From the NCBI GenBank assembly GCA_034336665.1, contig CM067585.1, positions 2,045,001 to 2,109,000 of the forward strand: DNA of 64,000 nucleotides, given 5' to 3'. The translations under genes and the position numbers were made by a program. This stretch comes from Luscinia megarhynchos. Taxonomy: Eukaryota; Chordata; Aves; Passeriformes; Turdidae. Shown one piece after another: positions 21,939-32,895 of the stretch. The notes beneath the pieces are model-generated. The model searched no databases, was not told where the DNA came from, and was given only the letters and a program-made list of their open reading frames with translations. The stretch's first letter is position 1. Each line of letters opens with the position of its first letter.

Positions 21939-22045
21939 ACAATCCCAGAACGGTTTGGGCTGGAGGGACCCTTAAAAATCATCGAGTTCCCACCCCGCTG
22001 CCACCTCCTGCTGCCCAGGTTGCCTCCAGCCCTGGTGCCAGGAGC
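21939..22045 (-). mobile_element. CR1 3' fragment
   Basis: AATCCCAGAACGGTTTGGGC, then TGGAGGGACCCTTAAAAATC + ATCGAGTTCCCACC. Antisense CR1, truncated after about 100 bp. Confidence 0.8.
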
Positions 22046-22299
22046 ATTTCCCGTCTCAGCCGCCGGGATGAGCCTGGTCCATCTCCCGGTGGCGGAGCAG
22101 GACGGGGCAGCCTCGCCGCTCCCGAGGGGACCACGCCGATCTGGGTGGGAGCTCCAGATCCCCTCGCACCGCGCAGCTGTGATGTGCCACCCGCAGGAGC
22201 AGTGACACCAGCTCCAAAACTGTCCCAGGGCTCTCCTCCCTCCAGAGGGGACCCGCCCGTGGGTGCGTGGGCGGCTGAGCTGCAAGGGGATCACAGCTC

Positions 22300-22715
22300 T
22301 GAGAGGAACGTCGGATTTGTCCTTGCAAACAAGCTGCGGGTCTGCTGGTGGATAAAACCAGCACTGAGAGATAAAAGGAGCAATGGGAGGGATTCCACTG
22401 ACTGATGAGTGGGAAAAGATACTTGCCTTTGCAAACAAACTGGAGGTTTGCTGATAAATGAAATTGGGTATTGGGAGATGAAAGAAGCAATGGGGGAAAA
22501 CCATGAATTGTATAAGAATTAAAAATGAAAAGGAGGGTTGTGCATTAGAGGGGAATCTCAGGTATCAGGGTGTTTGGGAAGTTTGTGCCTCTCAAGTACC
22601 TCAACCCATGGGGAAGGAGAGAGGGAAATGCACCTGGGAAATTGGGATAAGATTTGGGAGATCCCAGGGGAATGCCCCACGGCCCCACGGCCTCTCAAAA
22701 TGACTCTTCTGTCTC
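22300..22715 (+). mobile_element. LTR-like element with 106-bp internal duplication
   Basis: Two related segments start with TTGCAAACAA at 22323 and 22429, 106 bp apart. Each goes on through GATAAA and GAGCAATGGG/AAGCAATGGG blocks. Downstream lie AAGGAGGGTTGTGCATTAGA, TGTGCCTCTCAAGTACCTC and GGGAATGCCCCACGGCCCC. The arrangement resembles a songbird retroviral LTR with duplicated enhancer units. Exact ends were not found. Confidence 0.5.
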
Positions 22716-22874
22716 CTTTTTGGACACAAACCTCTGGTGTTTGTGGATTAATTTTCCTGACAATTTCCCTGCAGGGGACACTTTTCTGCCTCGTGCATTC
22801 ACTCCTGCAGGCAGTGACCCAGGGCAGGGGGATTCAGCATCCCTGCAAGTGTTCAGAAGGTGGGTGTGGAATGG

Positions 22875-22970
22875 AGGACATGGCTCAGGGATGAGCACAT
22901 CAGTGTGCTGTTGGACTCAATCTTAGAGGTCTTTTCCAACCTTAATGATTCCATGGCTCCATTCCAGTCC
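22875..22970 (+). mobile_element. CR1 3' end
   Basis: GTGCTGTTGGACTCAATCTT, AGAGGTCTTTTCCAACCTTA and ATGATTCCATGGCTCCATTC: sense CR1 3' end with a short tail. Confidence 0.85.
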
Positions 22971-23595
22971 TTGCACAGCACCTCCATCAGGAAATCTGAG
23001 CAGGCTTTACCAGGAAGCCACAACATTTATCCCAAAATGCAGGGCTCTGCTCAGTGAGCTCAGTGTTTTGGCACAGGTACAGGAGGGGGCACACTCAGGG
23101 TGCTCTGTGATTGACCAAGAGCCCTGCAGGGGCCAAATCACCCTGGATAAACCCAATTCAAACAGGGTAAATAAAGGGCCAGGAGGCTGGAAAGGGAAGG
23201 AAAAGGGTTCCATCAGCCCTGCTCTGCTTTCAGCTGGAAATCAGTTGGATGGAAGTGTCCTGCAGGTGGGTGTGTGCAGGGGCAGCCCTTGGAGCAGCCT
23301 GGCAGCGCTGGGATGGGCTGCAGCATCTCCAGCTGAGAGGGGCCGTGCAGCTCTGCCAGCTCTGCTCACACACTGAAGATGCACAGCCCCAGTGCCCTGA
23401 GCCTTTGGGAGTTGTCTGCACGCAGAGATCCCTTCCCAGCCCCAGAGGGCTCTGACTCCAGGCCTGGGCAGGGGGCACAGCTGAGGATGTGGTGCTGCAG
23501 CCCTTGCAGTGCCCTGGCTGTGGGAGGGTCCAGCTGAGACAGAGATCAAAGGCCTTGGAATCACAGGAATCCTGGTTATTCTTTATCAGAGGGGA
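22971..23595. other. Unassigned sequence
   Basis: GC-rich and complex. No gene or recognisable element. Confidence 0.35.
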
Positions 23596-23775
23596 GGGAG
23601 GCCCTGGCACAGCGTGCCCAGAGCAGCTGTGGATCCCTGCAAGTGCCCAGGCCAGGCTGGATGGGGCTTGGAGCCACCTGGGATTGGGGAAGGTGTCCCT
23701 GCCCATGGTGGGGGGCTCTGGATGACCTTTAAGGACCCTTCCCACCCAACCCAGCCTGGGATTTTATGACTCTGT
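23596..23775 (+). mobile_element. CR1 3' end
   Basis: GCCCAGGCCAGGCTGGATGG, GGGAAGGTGTCCCTGCCCAT, GATGACCTTTAAGGACCC and a decayed tail (GGGATTTTATGACTCTG). Confidence 0.85.
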
Positions 23776-24585
23776 TTGTCAGAGAGAGCAAGGGCAGGGC
23801 TCTGAGCGCTGTGGTTCTCAGCTGGCTGCAGCCCTGTGAGAGCAGGAGCTGGGCTGCTGAGGTGCTCCCTCGGGATCTGCTGCAATCAGGTGTCTCAGTT
23901 CCCTTGGAGGCCTCAGGTGGGGAAGGAGGGCCTTGTTCCTACAAGCAGGGCCATTGTCAGGCTCTGCAGGGACAGGAGGGACAGCAGCAGGGCTGGGGCC
24001 ACCTCCCCTCCCAGCCAGGGACATGCAGCTGCACCGGAGATAAGAACCAGATAAGGACCCCCCTTTATCCCTCGTGCCCTTGCTCAGGTGGAGGAGGAAT
24101 AAAGCAGGGATTTAATCCTGCTTGTCTGGGAGGGCTGGGAAGCTGGCTGGCTGTGCAGCAGCCCTGCAGGAGCAGTGGCTCCCCTCGTTCAGAAGCTGTG
24201 TGTGCACCTGGCAGAGCCTGGGCATGGCAGGAGGTGCAGAGAGCAGGGGGCAGACGCAGGGCTGAGGACAGCCCAGGAACCCCGGGGCTGCTGCAGCCAG
24301 GGTGGGATGGGGAGGATGCAGGGCTGTGCCAGGCTCTGAGCTGGATGCACACAGGGAGGGGCAGGTGTCAGGGCGTGCCCAACACCTGAACTTCGGTGCC
24401 ATGCTGGCTCCTGGCACAGGAGAAATGCCGAAGCTGCCTCACCCCAGCCCAGCAGTGCTGAATTCCTGATTTCCCTTCATGAATATGCTCAGTAAGTACC
24501 TGAGCTCCCCAGCCCGGCCCTGGCAGCACAGCCCTGTGATCCAACGTGACTGATCACCCTGTGCCCACACTAAATACCCACAGGA
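23776..24585. other. Unassigned sequence with GATA sites
   Basis: Two close AGATAA motifs occur at 24038 and 24049 (GGAGATAAGAACCAGATAAG). Otherwise GC-rich sequence with no gene seen. Confidence 0.35.
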
Positions 24586-25200
24586 TCCACAGAGTTAAAT
24601 TATTTGAAGGAAAATGCGGCTCTCACATAATTTTCTGTACCAATCAGTGCAATGGCAGGCAGCCTGCAAATACTCCGTGCATGGAAGGAGCTGATTCTCC
24701 TGGGGAGCTCAGGATCCTCCTGCAGCAGCACCTTCAACAGGTTTCTGTGTGAGTGTGGCCTTGTTACCAACCTGCTCTGTACAGCCATCACCCCAAACTC
24801 CTCTGCAGCGTGAACACATCGTTCCTGGGAGGGGCTGGCAGGGAGGGCCGGGCTGCAGCTGCAATTAAACCCCAAACAATGCAGCCCAATAAATCACCGG
24901 CGCTGCGGCCGGCCAGCCTCGCCAAGCATGCAGCGAGCATCTTAATTACATTTAGACCAAACAAGTGGTGGATTATTTATGGGATGCTGGAAGTGCCTGA
25001 CAATGGGTAGAAAGTCATTCCACAGGCATCCCTGGGCATTTCAGGGTCCGGGTGAAGAGGTAGGGAAAGAGAGGGAAAGAAGCAGAGCCAATATTCATCA
25101 CCCAGCAAAATTGGAAGGGAAAGAGCTGTTGCTTTAAATAAGGCCCAATTGCATCATCAATTTAAAAGCAATAGCAGCAGCTTCTGGAGAAAGCAGCAGC
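24586..25200. promoter_or_regulatory. AT-rich island cluster, candidate conserved elements
   Basis: Three complex patches stand out. 24590-24680 has CACATAATTTTCTGTACC; 24860-25015 has CATCTTAATTACATTTAGAC and GGATTATTTATGGGATG; 25120-25190 has CTTTAAATAAGGCCCAATTG and CATCAATTTAAAAGCAATAG. They carry TAATTA and CAATTG cores and show no transposon similarity that I recognise. Probably regulatory. Confidence 0.45.
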
Positions 25201-25834
25201 TGCCACAGGTGGCCAAACAACTGGAGAGCTGCCAGCAGCCGGGGAGGCACCAGGAGCCCGGTGCTTCGTCAGGCTGTGGCTCAGCTTTAACCCCTGTGCC
25301 CAGCCCCAGGCTGCAGAGAGCCCTGCTGCACCCAGGGCTGCCAGGGACAGGCAGGGGCCTGCTCCACGTGTGGTCCCCTGTGCCCAGGAGGCTGCAGCTG
25401 GATTGCTGCATTCCAGATGTGGCCAGGGCTGGAGGATGCAAGCTGGCTGGGAAAGCTCAGGGACCAATCTGCCTCCAGCCATGGGCCCTGCTGAGCAGTG
25501 CTGTGCTTGAGGCCCAGGCTGGTGCATCTCACCAGCCCAGTGGCCCTAAAAAAACAGAAGTTCCTCTTTGCTCAGGGTGATGGTTTCAGAAAGAGTTGTG
25601 CCGGTCCCCATGCTGGTCAGAGACAGGAATCCTTCTGGAAGAGCTGTTTGCTCTCAAGAGCTTTCTCCATGAAGCATGAGTGGGTCTGTCCCACTGCCCT
25701 GGGCTGGAACAGCCCCCCTGGAGCTGTGAGAGTGTCAGGACTGTTGGCTGTGCCTGGAAACACAGCTGCAGTCCCTGGTCACTCCAGGCCGTGCAGCAGG
25801 GCTGGGGTGCAGGGATTCCTGTCCACGTCAGTAA
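25201..25834. other. Unassigned sequence
   Basis: GC-rich, complex, no element or gene recognised. Confidence 0.35.
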
Positions 25835-26500
25835 ATCCCACGATGGAACCACAGAACCACAGAATGTGCTGGGCTGGAAGGACCCAGCAGGACCACAGGA
25901 TCACAGTGTAGCCAGGTTGGAAGAGATCTCCAAGATCATCAGGTCCAAACCACATCCTAACACCTCAACTAACCCCAGGCACCTCCAGTCTTTAACTACA
26001 GCCAGGGATGGTGACTCCACAACCTTCCCAGGCAAAGCATTCCAATACTTCATTATTCTGTGAAGAACTTCCTCCTAATATCCAGCCTTGGCACAGCTTG
26101 ACACTGTGTCTCTGGTTCTGTCAGTGCTGCCAGGATCACCCAGCCCAGCCCCCAGCAATCCCCCTGCCCATCCCTGGAGCTCTGGCAGCCTCGGGGCTGT
26201 GCCCATTCCCTGGGGAGCCTGGGCAGTGCCAGCACCTCTGGGGAGGGAAGAACCTTTCCCTGAGCTCCACCTGAGCCTGGGCAGTGCCAGCACCTCTGGG
26301 GAGGGAAGAACCTTTCCCTGAGCTCCACCTGAGCCTGGGCAGTGCCAGCACCTCTGGGGAGGGAAGAACCTTTCCCTGAGCTCCACCTGAGCCTGGGCAG
26401 TGCCAGCACCTCTGGGGAGGGAAGAACCTTTCCCTGAGCTCCCTGAGCTGCCCTGGCCCAGCTCCAGCCCTTCCCTGTCCCAGGGAGCAGAGATCAGAGC
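25835..26500 (-). mobile_element. Composite of two or three CR1 fragments
   Basis: One CR1 tail (CACAGAATGTGCTGGGCTGG) breaks off after about 50 bp into a second (GGTTGGAAGAGATCTCCAAG, ATCATCAGGTCCAAACC, ATTCTGTGAAGAACTTCCTC). A third subfamily joins at about 26130 (CAGGATCACCCAGCCCAGCC, TCCCTGGAGCTCTGGCAGCC). All are antisense on the plus strand, which suggests nested insertion or recombination between copies. Confidence 0.8.
26215..26450. repeat. 58-bp tandem repeat x4 inside CR1
   Basis: GGGCAGTGCCAGCACCTCTG recurs at 26221, 26279, 26337 and 26395, exactly 58 bp apart, each followed by GGGAAGAACCTTTCCCTGAG. The copies are nearly identical. The same unit in four copies lies in another CR1 at 51163-51394, and as a single unit near 48464. 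Confidence 0.97.
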
Positions 26501-27926
26501 TGCAGACCCTGAGCTCTGCCCTCAGGGTGCCCTGCTCCAGGATGAACACACCACCATTCCTGGGCCCCCTCGTGCACCCCGTGCCCCAGGAAGGGCTGTG
26601 CAGGCACAGCTGGGCTCCAGAGCAGGACCCTGATGTCAGACAGCTCGCCCCGAGCACGGCGAGCTGCTGAGAGCCCTGGGGCCCTCAGGCCACTGGCTGG
26701 AACATGAGCACTGTCAGCACCATGAACGTGGCTCCTGTCACACGGGGTGCTGCCTGCAGCCCCTGCAGCAGCGCTGGTGTGACTTTGTCCCAGCCCTGCT
26801 GCTCTCAGCGCCCGTCCCGCGCCGTGCCCAGGCTGTGTCTGCCCTGTGCTGCGGGGCCAGAGCCTCCTCTCGGGTCCAGGCCCCCTCCACAGCCTGGGGC
26901 AGCCCAGCACGGGCGGGTTCAGCACTCAGCTGTGTCTAGACAGCGTCAGGGGGCGGCTGTGGGGTGTCCTTGAGCCAAAGTAGGTCAGAGGAGTTTGTTC
27001 CACCAGCAGCTGTTTATTGCTGCTGACCCTGTGTGCTGAACTGCCCGAAATCAGGCAAGGTGATCGCATCTGCAGCAGCCTCTGTCCTTCTGCAGCCACT
27101 TTGGCTCCCTGTCCATCCCCTCCGTGTCTCAGGGCTCAGCAGTGGCCACAGGGTTTGCCAAGCTCCTCACACCGTGGCTGTGAGCTCAGGAGCAATTCCA
27201 GGCAGCAAGTCTGGTTTCTTTTAGGACATCCTGAGGCTGTGGCCCAGCAGGGTGGCGTGGGCAGTGCCACCCATGCCTGCAGTACCCAGGACCACGTGTG
27301 TCAATCATAAGGGACAGCCCCCTGTGTGTGCATCCTCACAGTCACCTTTCTGACCCAGTAGGACCAAATGTTTTCCTCCCCCTGTGCCATGAGATGCTGG
27401 GTGTGGAGCCAGCCCAGCCTCACGCCGGCACCTGTGGATGGGGCAGAGGCTGTGCTGTCTGCAGAGAGCTCAGCAGGATCGTCCCGGCTCTGCGAGGAGC
27501 CTGGGCAGGGCCGGGGCGGCGGCTGCTGGTGGAGGCCGCGGCCACAGAGCCCTGCTGGACCCAGGTGAGCAGCCTGGTGAGCTCCCAGCCTCGCCCCGAG
27601 CTGGCTGGGGACGGGCGTGTCCCGGCGCCCTCACCTGCCCGACGCCTCTCACAGGCTGCACAGAAAGCTCTTGGAGGAACTGGGAGTTGGTGCTCTCCCC
27701 CTGCATCCCCCGCTCGTGTCTCAGCAGCCGACAGGCAGCAAAAGACCCTTCCAGTTGTCACGGCAACGCCGTATCCTGCAGACGGTGCCGCGAAGTGGCA
27801 GCTCCGAGGGCTCTGCTCTGCCTCTGCCCTGCTCTCCATCCCCAGCGCTTCCCTCCCGAGCCGCCGCGCTGCCAGCGATGCTCTGCGAGGGCAGACCCGG
27901 GGGTGGGGTGGGATCTGCCCCAGCCC
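26501..27926. other. GC-rich unassigned sequence, CpG-rich at 27480-27890
   Basis: 27480-27890 is rich in CpG (GGGCCGGGGCGGCGGCTGC). A 90-bp GT..AG interval at 27565-27654 (CCCAG|GTGAGC to CTCACAG|GCTGC) is in frame and stop-free within a 214-codon frame from 27298 to 27942. I do not recognise the protein and do not call a gene. 27010-27040 (CAGCTGTTTATTGCTGCTG) could be old LTR sequence. Confidence 0.3.
27754..27767. promoter_or_regulatory. RFX X-box-like motif
   Basis: GTTGTCACGGCAAC is close to the RFX X-box GTNRCC-NN-RGYAAC, with one mismatch at position 5. It lies in a CpG-rich stretch. The motif can occur by chance. Confidence 0.35.
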
Positions 27927-28825
27927 CGCTCCTGCCCCCTGATCCTGCCCCCCATGATCCTGCCCCCCTGATCCTGCCCCCCTGCTCCTGCCCCCCCCGA
28001 TCCTGCCCCCCCCTGATCCTGCCCCCCTGCTCCTGCCCCCCTGATCCTGCCCCCTGATCCTGCCCCCCTGATCCTGCCTCACTGCTCCTGCCCCCCCCCG
28101 GGATCCCGCCCCCCTGCTCCTGCCCCCCTGATCCTGCCCCCTGCTCCTGCCCCCCTGATCCTGCCCCCCCTGCTCCTGCCCCCCTGATCCTGCCCCCCCG
28201 ATCCTGCCCCCCCTGCTCCTGCCCCCCTGATCCTGCCCCCTGATCCTGCCCCCTGCTCCTGCCCCCCTGATCCTGCCCCCTGCTCCTGCCCCCCTGATCC
28301 TGCCCCCCTGATCCTGCCCCCCTGATCCTGCCCCCCCTGCTCCTGCCCCCCTGCTCCTGCCCCCTGATCCTGCCCCCCCCTGATCCTGCCCCCCCCTGGA
28401 TCCTGCCCCCTGCTCCTGCCCCCCTGATCCTGCCCCCCTGATCCTGCCCCCCCTGCTCCTGCCCCCTGATCCTGCCCCCCCTGATCCTGCCCCCCTGATC
28501 CTGCCCCCCTGCTCCTGCCCCCCTGATCCTGCCCCCCTGCTCCTGCCCCCCTGATCCTGCCCCCCTGCTCCTGCCCCCCTGATCCTGCCCCCCTGCTCCT
28601 GCCCCCCTGATCCTGCCCCCTGATCCTGCCCCCCCGATCCCGCCCCCCCTCGCTCCTGCCCCCTGCTCCTGCCCCTGATCCTGCCCTCCCCTGCTCCTGC
28701 CCCCCTGATCCTGCCCCCCTGCTCCTGCCCCCCCTGCTCCTGCCCCCCCTGATCCTGCCCCCTGCTCCTGCCCCCTGATCCTGCCCCCCTGCTCCTGCCC
28801 CCCCTGCTCCTGGCCCCCCTGCTCA
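27927..28825. repeat. 14-bp C-rich minisatellite CTGATCCTGCCCCC
   Basis: About 62 units, CTGATCCTGCCCCC or CTGCTCCTGCCCCC, with C-run length varying from 4 to 9. The minus strand has a G-run of five or more about every 14 bases, which favours G-quadruplexes. Minus-strand frames of 535 and 561 codons (Gly/Gln/Arg-rich) are artefacts. Confidence 0.96.
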
Positions 28826-29929
28826 CCAAGGGGCCAGAGCCCCGAGGGTGTGGGTGGGATCTGCCCCAGCCCCTGGGATTTGGGGTGGGCTGTGCCCCAG
28901 CCCCCTGCTCCTGGCCTCGCCAAGGGGCCAGTGGTGACATGGAACAACCCCTCAGTCCCTGCCCCACTGCCCTGGTGCCCCAGGCTCTGCCCTGACCCAC
29001 CCCAGCCCGGCCACCAGCCTGCCCCAAGGTGCTGCATGAGAGCTCCAGGAGCCTTCTCCCAGCAGAGATGGTCCTTGGGGTCCCACGGCTGCATCCCGTG
29101 GGGTCTGCAGGCCCACCAGGAGCCCTGTGGGGTCCACGCTGGGATCCACCCAGGCATCCCTAGAGGCAGAGATGGGCCCTGCTTTGGACAGCCCAGCAGG
29201 GACCCCCTCCCTGCTGCTCCCTCCTTCCCCAGCCTGCAGACGGATTGTGGAAAGGATCCCATCATTTGCCCTTGTGGGGGCGTCTGTCCAGAGGCAGATG
29301 CAGCTCTCCCCATCCCCAGTGCATCCCTGCTGCAGGCGTCTCCTACAAATCTGAAGACAAGGAGGGTTTCCTTTGGCAGCAGCCCTTGCTGAAGTGCTGG
29401 ATGCACCAGGGGTGAGCAGGGAGAGGAGAAGCGTTCCCGGGGTGGAGAGGTGTGGATGGGCTGATGCCAGGGGCTCTGGAGGGAACATCTGGGCAGGGCT
29501 CCCCACGTGCCTTCAAGTCAGATCAGCAGCACAGCCTGGGAGCCCTGGGCGGGGGACACCCCTCTGGGTCCTGCTGCTGCCTCTGCTGAGGGGCTGGGAG
29601 CTGGACTCGTGTCCTGGCCCCCGCCAGCTCTCTGCTCTGTGGGTGCTGCAGGGCCAGCCCTGTGCTGAGGAGAGAAGCGGGGGGTCCTTCCCACGCAGAA
29701 TGGGGTTTGCAGCAGGGCAGGGCAGTCACAGCCCGTGCAGCCCCTGCCTCAGGCCCGGTGCCCAGCAGGTGCCAGGCTCCCCACACCCCCACGGCCCTTG
29801 CAGGCTGGGTGTCCCCACGGAAAGGTGCCACGGCAGGACCCCGAGTGTGGCCAGCTCAGCACGGGGGCTGTGGGAGCAGATGCTCATCCTCGATCCGTTT
29901 GGCATTTCCCGTTGCTCTCCACTCCAGGG
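28826..29929. other. GC-rich unassigned sequence
   Basis: Sequence just after the array partly repeats itself: GGGTGGGATCTGCCCCAGCC occurs on both sides of the array (27902 and 28852), so the array may be bounded by a short direct repeat. No gene seen. Confidence 0.4.
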
Positions 29930-30057
29930 ACATGACTGCTCGGCTCGGAGGGATCTATAAATAGGCACTGCCAGACCCTGCGCTCGCTGTCGGGCCAGGG
30001 CGTGGCGGAGCTCAGCGATTGCCGAGACCAGCGCCGCCGGGCCAGCGCTCCCTGCGC
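29930..30057 (+). promoter_or_regulatory. Candidate TATA-box core promoter
   Basis: A consensus TATAAATA lies at 29956-29963 (GGATCTATAAATAGGC). About 25-30 bp downstream, GCGCTCGCTGTCGGGCC gives a plausible start near 29985. The next 70 bp are CpG-rich (GATTGCCGAGACCAGCGCCG). This is the best-formed core promoter in the window. The would-be transcript runs straight into a CCTGC array. I can identify no exon or start codon context, so the gene, if any, is unknown. Confidence 0.4.
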
Positions 30058-30560
30058 TGCGCTGCCCTGCCCTGCCCTGCCCTGCCCTGCCCTGCCCTGC
30101 CCTGTCCTGCCCCTTGCCCTGTCCTTGCCCCTGTCCTGCTCCCTGCCCTGCCCTGTCCCTGTCCTGCCCCTGCTCCTGCCCCTGCCCCTGTCCTGCCCTG
30201 TCCTGTCCTGCCCCCAGTGCTGCCCCTGCTCTGCTCTGCTCTGCCCTGCCCTGTCCTGCCCTGCCCTGCTCTGCCCTGTCCCTGCCCCCTGCCCTGCTGT
30301 CCTGTCCTGCCCCTGCTCTGCCCTGCGCCCTGCTCCTGTCCTGCCCTGCCCTGCCCTGCCCTGCCCCTGCCCCTGCCCCTGCCCTGCCCCTGCCCTGCCA
30401 GCCCTGCCCTGCCCTGCCCTGCCCTGCCCTGCTGTGCCCCTGCCCCTGCCCTGCCCTGCCCCTGTCCCGTTCTGCCCCTGCCCCAGCGCTGCCCTGCCCT
30501 GCCCTGCCTCTGCCCCTGTCTCCTGCCCAGGCCTGTCCTGCCCCTGCCCTGCCCTCCCTC
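30058..30560. repeat. (CCTGC)n-type array
   Basis: Imperfect 5- to 6-bp repeat CCTGC, CCCTGC and TCCTGC over 500 bp. The plus strand is nearly all C, T and G, and the minus strand is GGCAG-rich. Frames on both strands are artefacts. Confidence 0.95.
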
Positions 30561-31209
30561 TGCCCTCATGGGGAAAAGGTACCAGATAAATTCATTTTTC
30601 CTCGGGTAGGCAGTGTCTGGGCAGGTCTGGCAGAGAGGATGAGGCAGGATCTCTCTGTGCTGCCGGCTCTCCGCGGTGGCACCGCCCCTGGTGTCACAGC
30701 CCTGCTGGCTGCAGCCCCCTCCCTGCAGGAGTGCTTTGGGCTGGGGGCCGCCTGTGCAGCCCCCTGCCCACAGACAAGCAGTGGCAGTCGCTGAGGGCTC
30801 CCCACTTCTGTCCTCACCAGGACCTGGCAGAGCTGTCCCCTCTGTGCCCTCCTGGGGCTGGGGAGCCACATCCCCGGGAACAGAGCCCTTGGCAGGGACA
30901 GCCTGGACACTTTGTCACTGTCCCCTTTGGGACAGGCAGTCCCAGCCCGCCTGAGCAACGGGCACTGCTGTGCCTGGGCTAACACCAGCCCCTTGAAGGA
31001 TGAAGGATCCTGAAGCTTTCCACAGCTTTGCAATCCCAAAACTAAAAATTACAAGCCAGGAGAACTGCAAAGGAGTTCAAGAGAATGCCAGTCAAGTCTG
31101 AGCTCTTAAACCACTTGGACTCAGACTGAGAAAGGATTTAAACCTGCAGCAGTCAGTCTGCTCAGGGCTGAGTCTGCAGCCTGCCCTTGGTGAGGCTTTC
31201 CCCAGCCAT
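30561..31209. other. Unassigned sequence
   Basis: GC-rich, complex, no element or gene recognised. 31010-31080 is moderately AT-rich. Confidence 0.35.
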
Positions 31210-32385
31210 GATCCCAGCACATCCCTCTGCTCCTGGGGAAGAGCTGATCCTGCCCCAGCACATCCCTCTGCTCCTGGGGAGGGGCTGATCCTGCCCCAGC
31301 ATATCCCTCTGCTCCTGGGGAGGAGCTGATCCTGCCCCAGCATATCCCTCTGCTCCTGGGGAAGAGCTGATCCTGCCCCAGCACATTCCTGTGCTCCTGG
31401 GGAAGAGCTGATCCTGCCCCAGCACATCCCTCTGCTCCTGGGGAAGAGCTGATCCTGCCCCAGCACATCCCTCTGCTCCCAGAGAGCTGATCCTGCCCCA
31501 GCACATTCCTCTGCTCCTGGGGAGGGAGCTGATCCTGCCCCAGCACATCCCTCTGCTCCTTGAGAGAGCTGATCCTGCCCCCAGCACATCCCTCTGCTCC
31601 TGGAGAGGAGCTGATCCTGCCCCAGCACATCCCTCTGCTCCTGGAGAGCTGATCCTGCCCCAGCACATCCCTCTGCTCCTGGGGAGGGAGCTGATCCTGC
31701 CCCCAGCACATCCCTCTGCTCCTGGGAGGAGCTGATCCTGCCCCAGCACATCCCTCTGCTCCTGGGGAGGAGCTGATCCTGCCCCAGCACATCCCTCTGC
31801 TCCTGGAGAGCTGATCCTGCCCCAGCACATCCCTCTGCTCCTGGAGAGGAGCTGATCCTGCCCCAGCACATCCCTCTGCTCCTGAGGAGGAGCTGATCCT
31901 GCCCCAGCACATCCCTCTGCTCCTGGAGAGGAGCTGATCCTGCCCCAGCACATCCCTCTGCTCCTGCAGAGGAGCTGATCCTGCCCCCAGCACATCCCTC
32001 TGCTCCTGGAGAAGAGCTGATCCTGCCCCCAGCACATCCCTCTGCTCCTGAGAGGAGGGGCTGATCCTGCCCCCAGCACATCCCTCTGCTCCTGGGAGAG
32101 GAGCTGATCCTGCCCCAGCACATCCCTCTGCTCCTGGAGGAGGAGCTGATCCTGCCCCAGCACATCCCTCTGCTCCTGAGTGGAGAGCTGATCCTGCCCC
32201 AGCACATCCCTCTGCTCCTGGAGAGGAGCTGATCCTGCCCCAGCACATCCCTCTGCTCCTGGAGAGGAGCTGATCCTGCCCCAGCACATCCCTCTGCTCC
32301 TGGGGAGGGGCTGATCCTGCCCCAGCACATCCCTCTGCTCCTGGGGAGGAGCTGATCCTGCCCCAGCACATCCCTCTGCTCCTGC
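31210..32385. repeat. 41-bp minisatellite, about 28 copies
   Basis: Unit CTGCTCCTGGGGAGGAGCTG + ATCCTGCCCCAGCACATCCCT, 41 bp. Small indels occur at the GGGGAGGAG junction (GGAGAG, GAGAGGAG, TGAGAGAG) and some copies have CCCCC. Because 41 is not a multiple of three, each frame cycles through the same peptide. Minus-strand frames reach 674 codons without a real protein. Confidence 0.96.
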
Positions 32386-32895
32386 AGAGCTGCTGCTGCC
32401 ACATGTGTGGTACCCACAGCCTGCCCCAAGCCTGGGGAAGATGCTGGGAGGTCACACCTTCCCCAGGAGGGATCCTCTGTGCCCGGTAACCACAGCTGGG
32501 GTGGTGGTGGCTGTGCCTCCCCACAGATTTCACAAATCCATCCGTCCCAGGCAGCACTGGGATCAAAGCCAGGCTTTTTGCCATGGGAAATGACAGCACC
32601 AAGGAGGAGCCCAGAAGCAGCCACAGTCTGGGATCTCTCTGGCATGTGGGATGCAGTCCAGGTCTTGGTGAGCACTGGGCTGTCCATCCCTGCCAAGGCC
32701 TCACGAAGAATCTTTTCCCCTGCAGCCCTTCAGCTCTGGGGGCACACTTTGACCAGGATTCCCAGGGATGCACCGGGTTCCCCTGGAGCAGAGAGGACAG
32801 AGCTGGCCCAGCAGCAGTGCAGGTGATGGTGGGGCCAAGCTCTGCTCCTGCCAGGCTGGGAGGGGAGGGGAGCAGAGCTGGCAGGTGTTGGAGAC
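32386..32895. other. Unassigned sequence
   Basis: GC-rich, complex, no gene or element recognised. Confidence 0.35.

Noticed and set aside
27420..29406. Gly/Gln/Arg-rich frames of 535 and 561 codons resembling RGG proteins
   Set aside because: Antisense of a 14-bp C-rich array, two overlapping frames, no gene structure.
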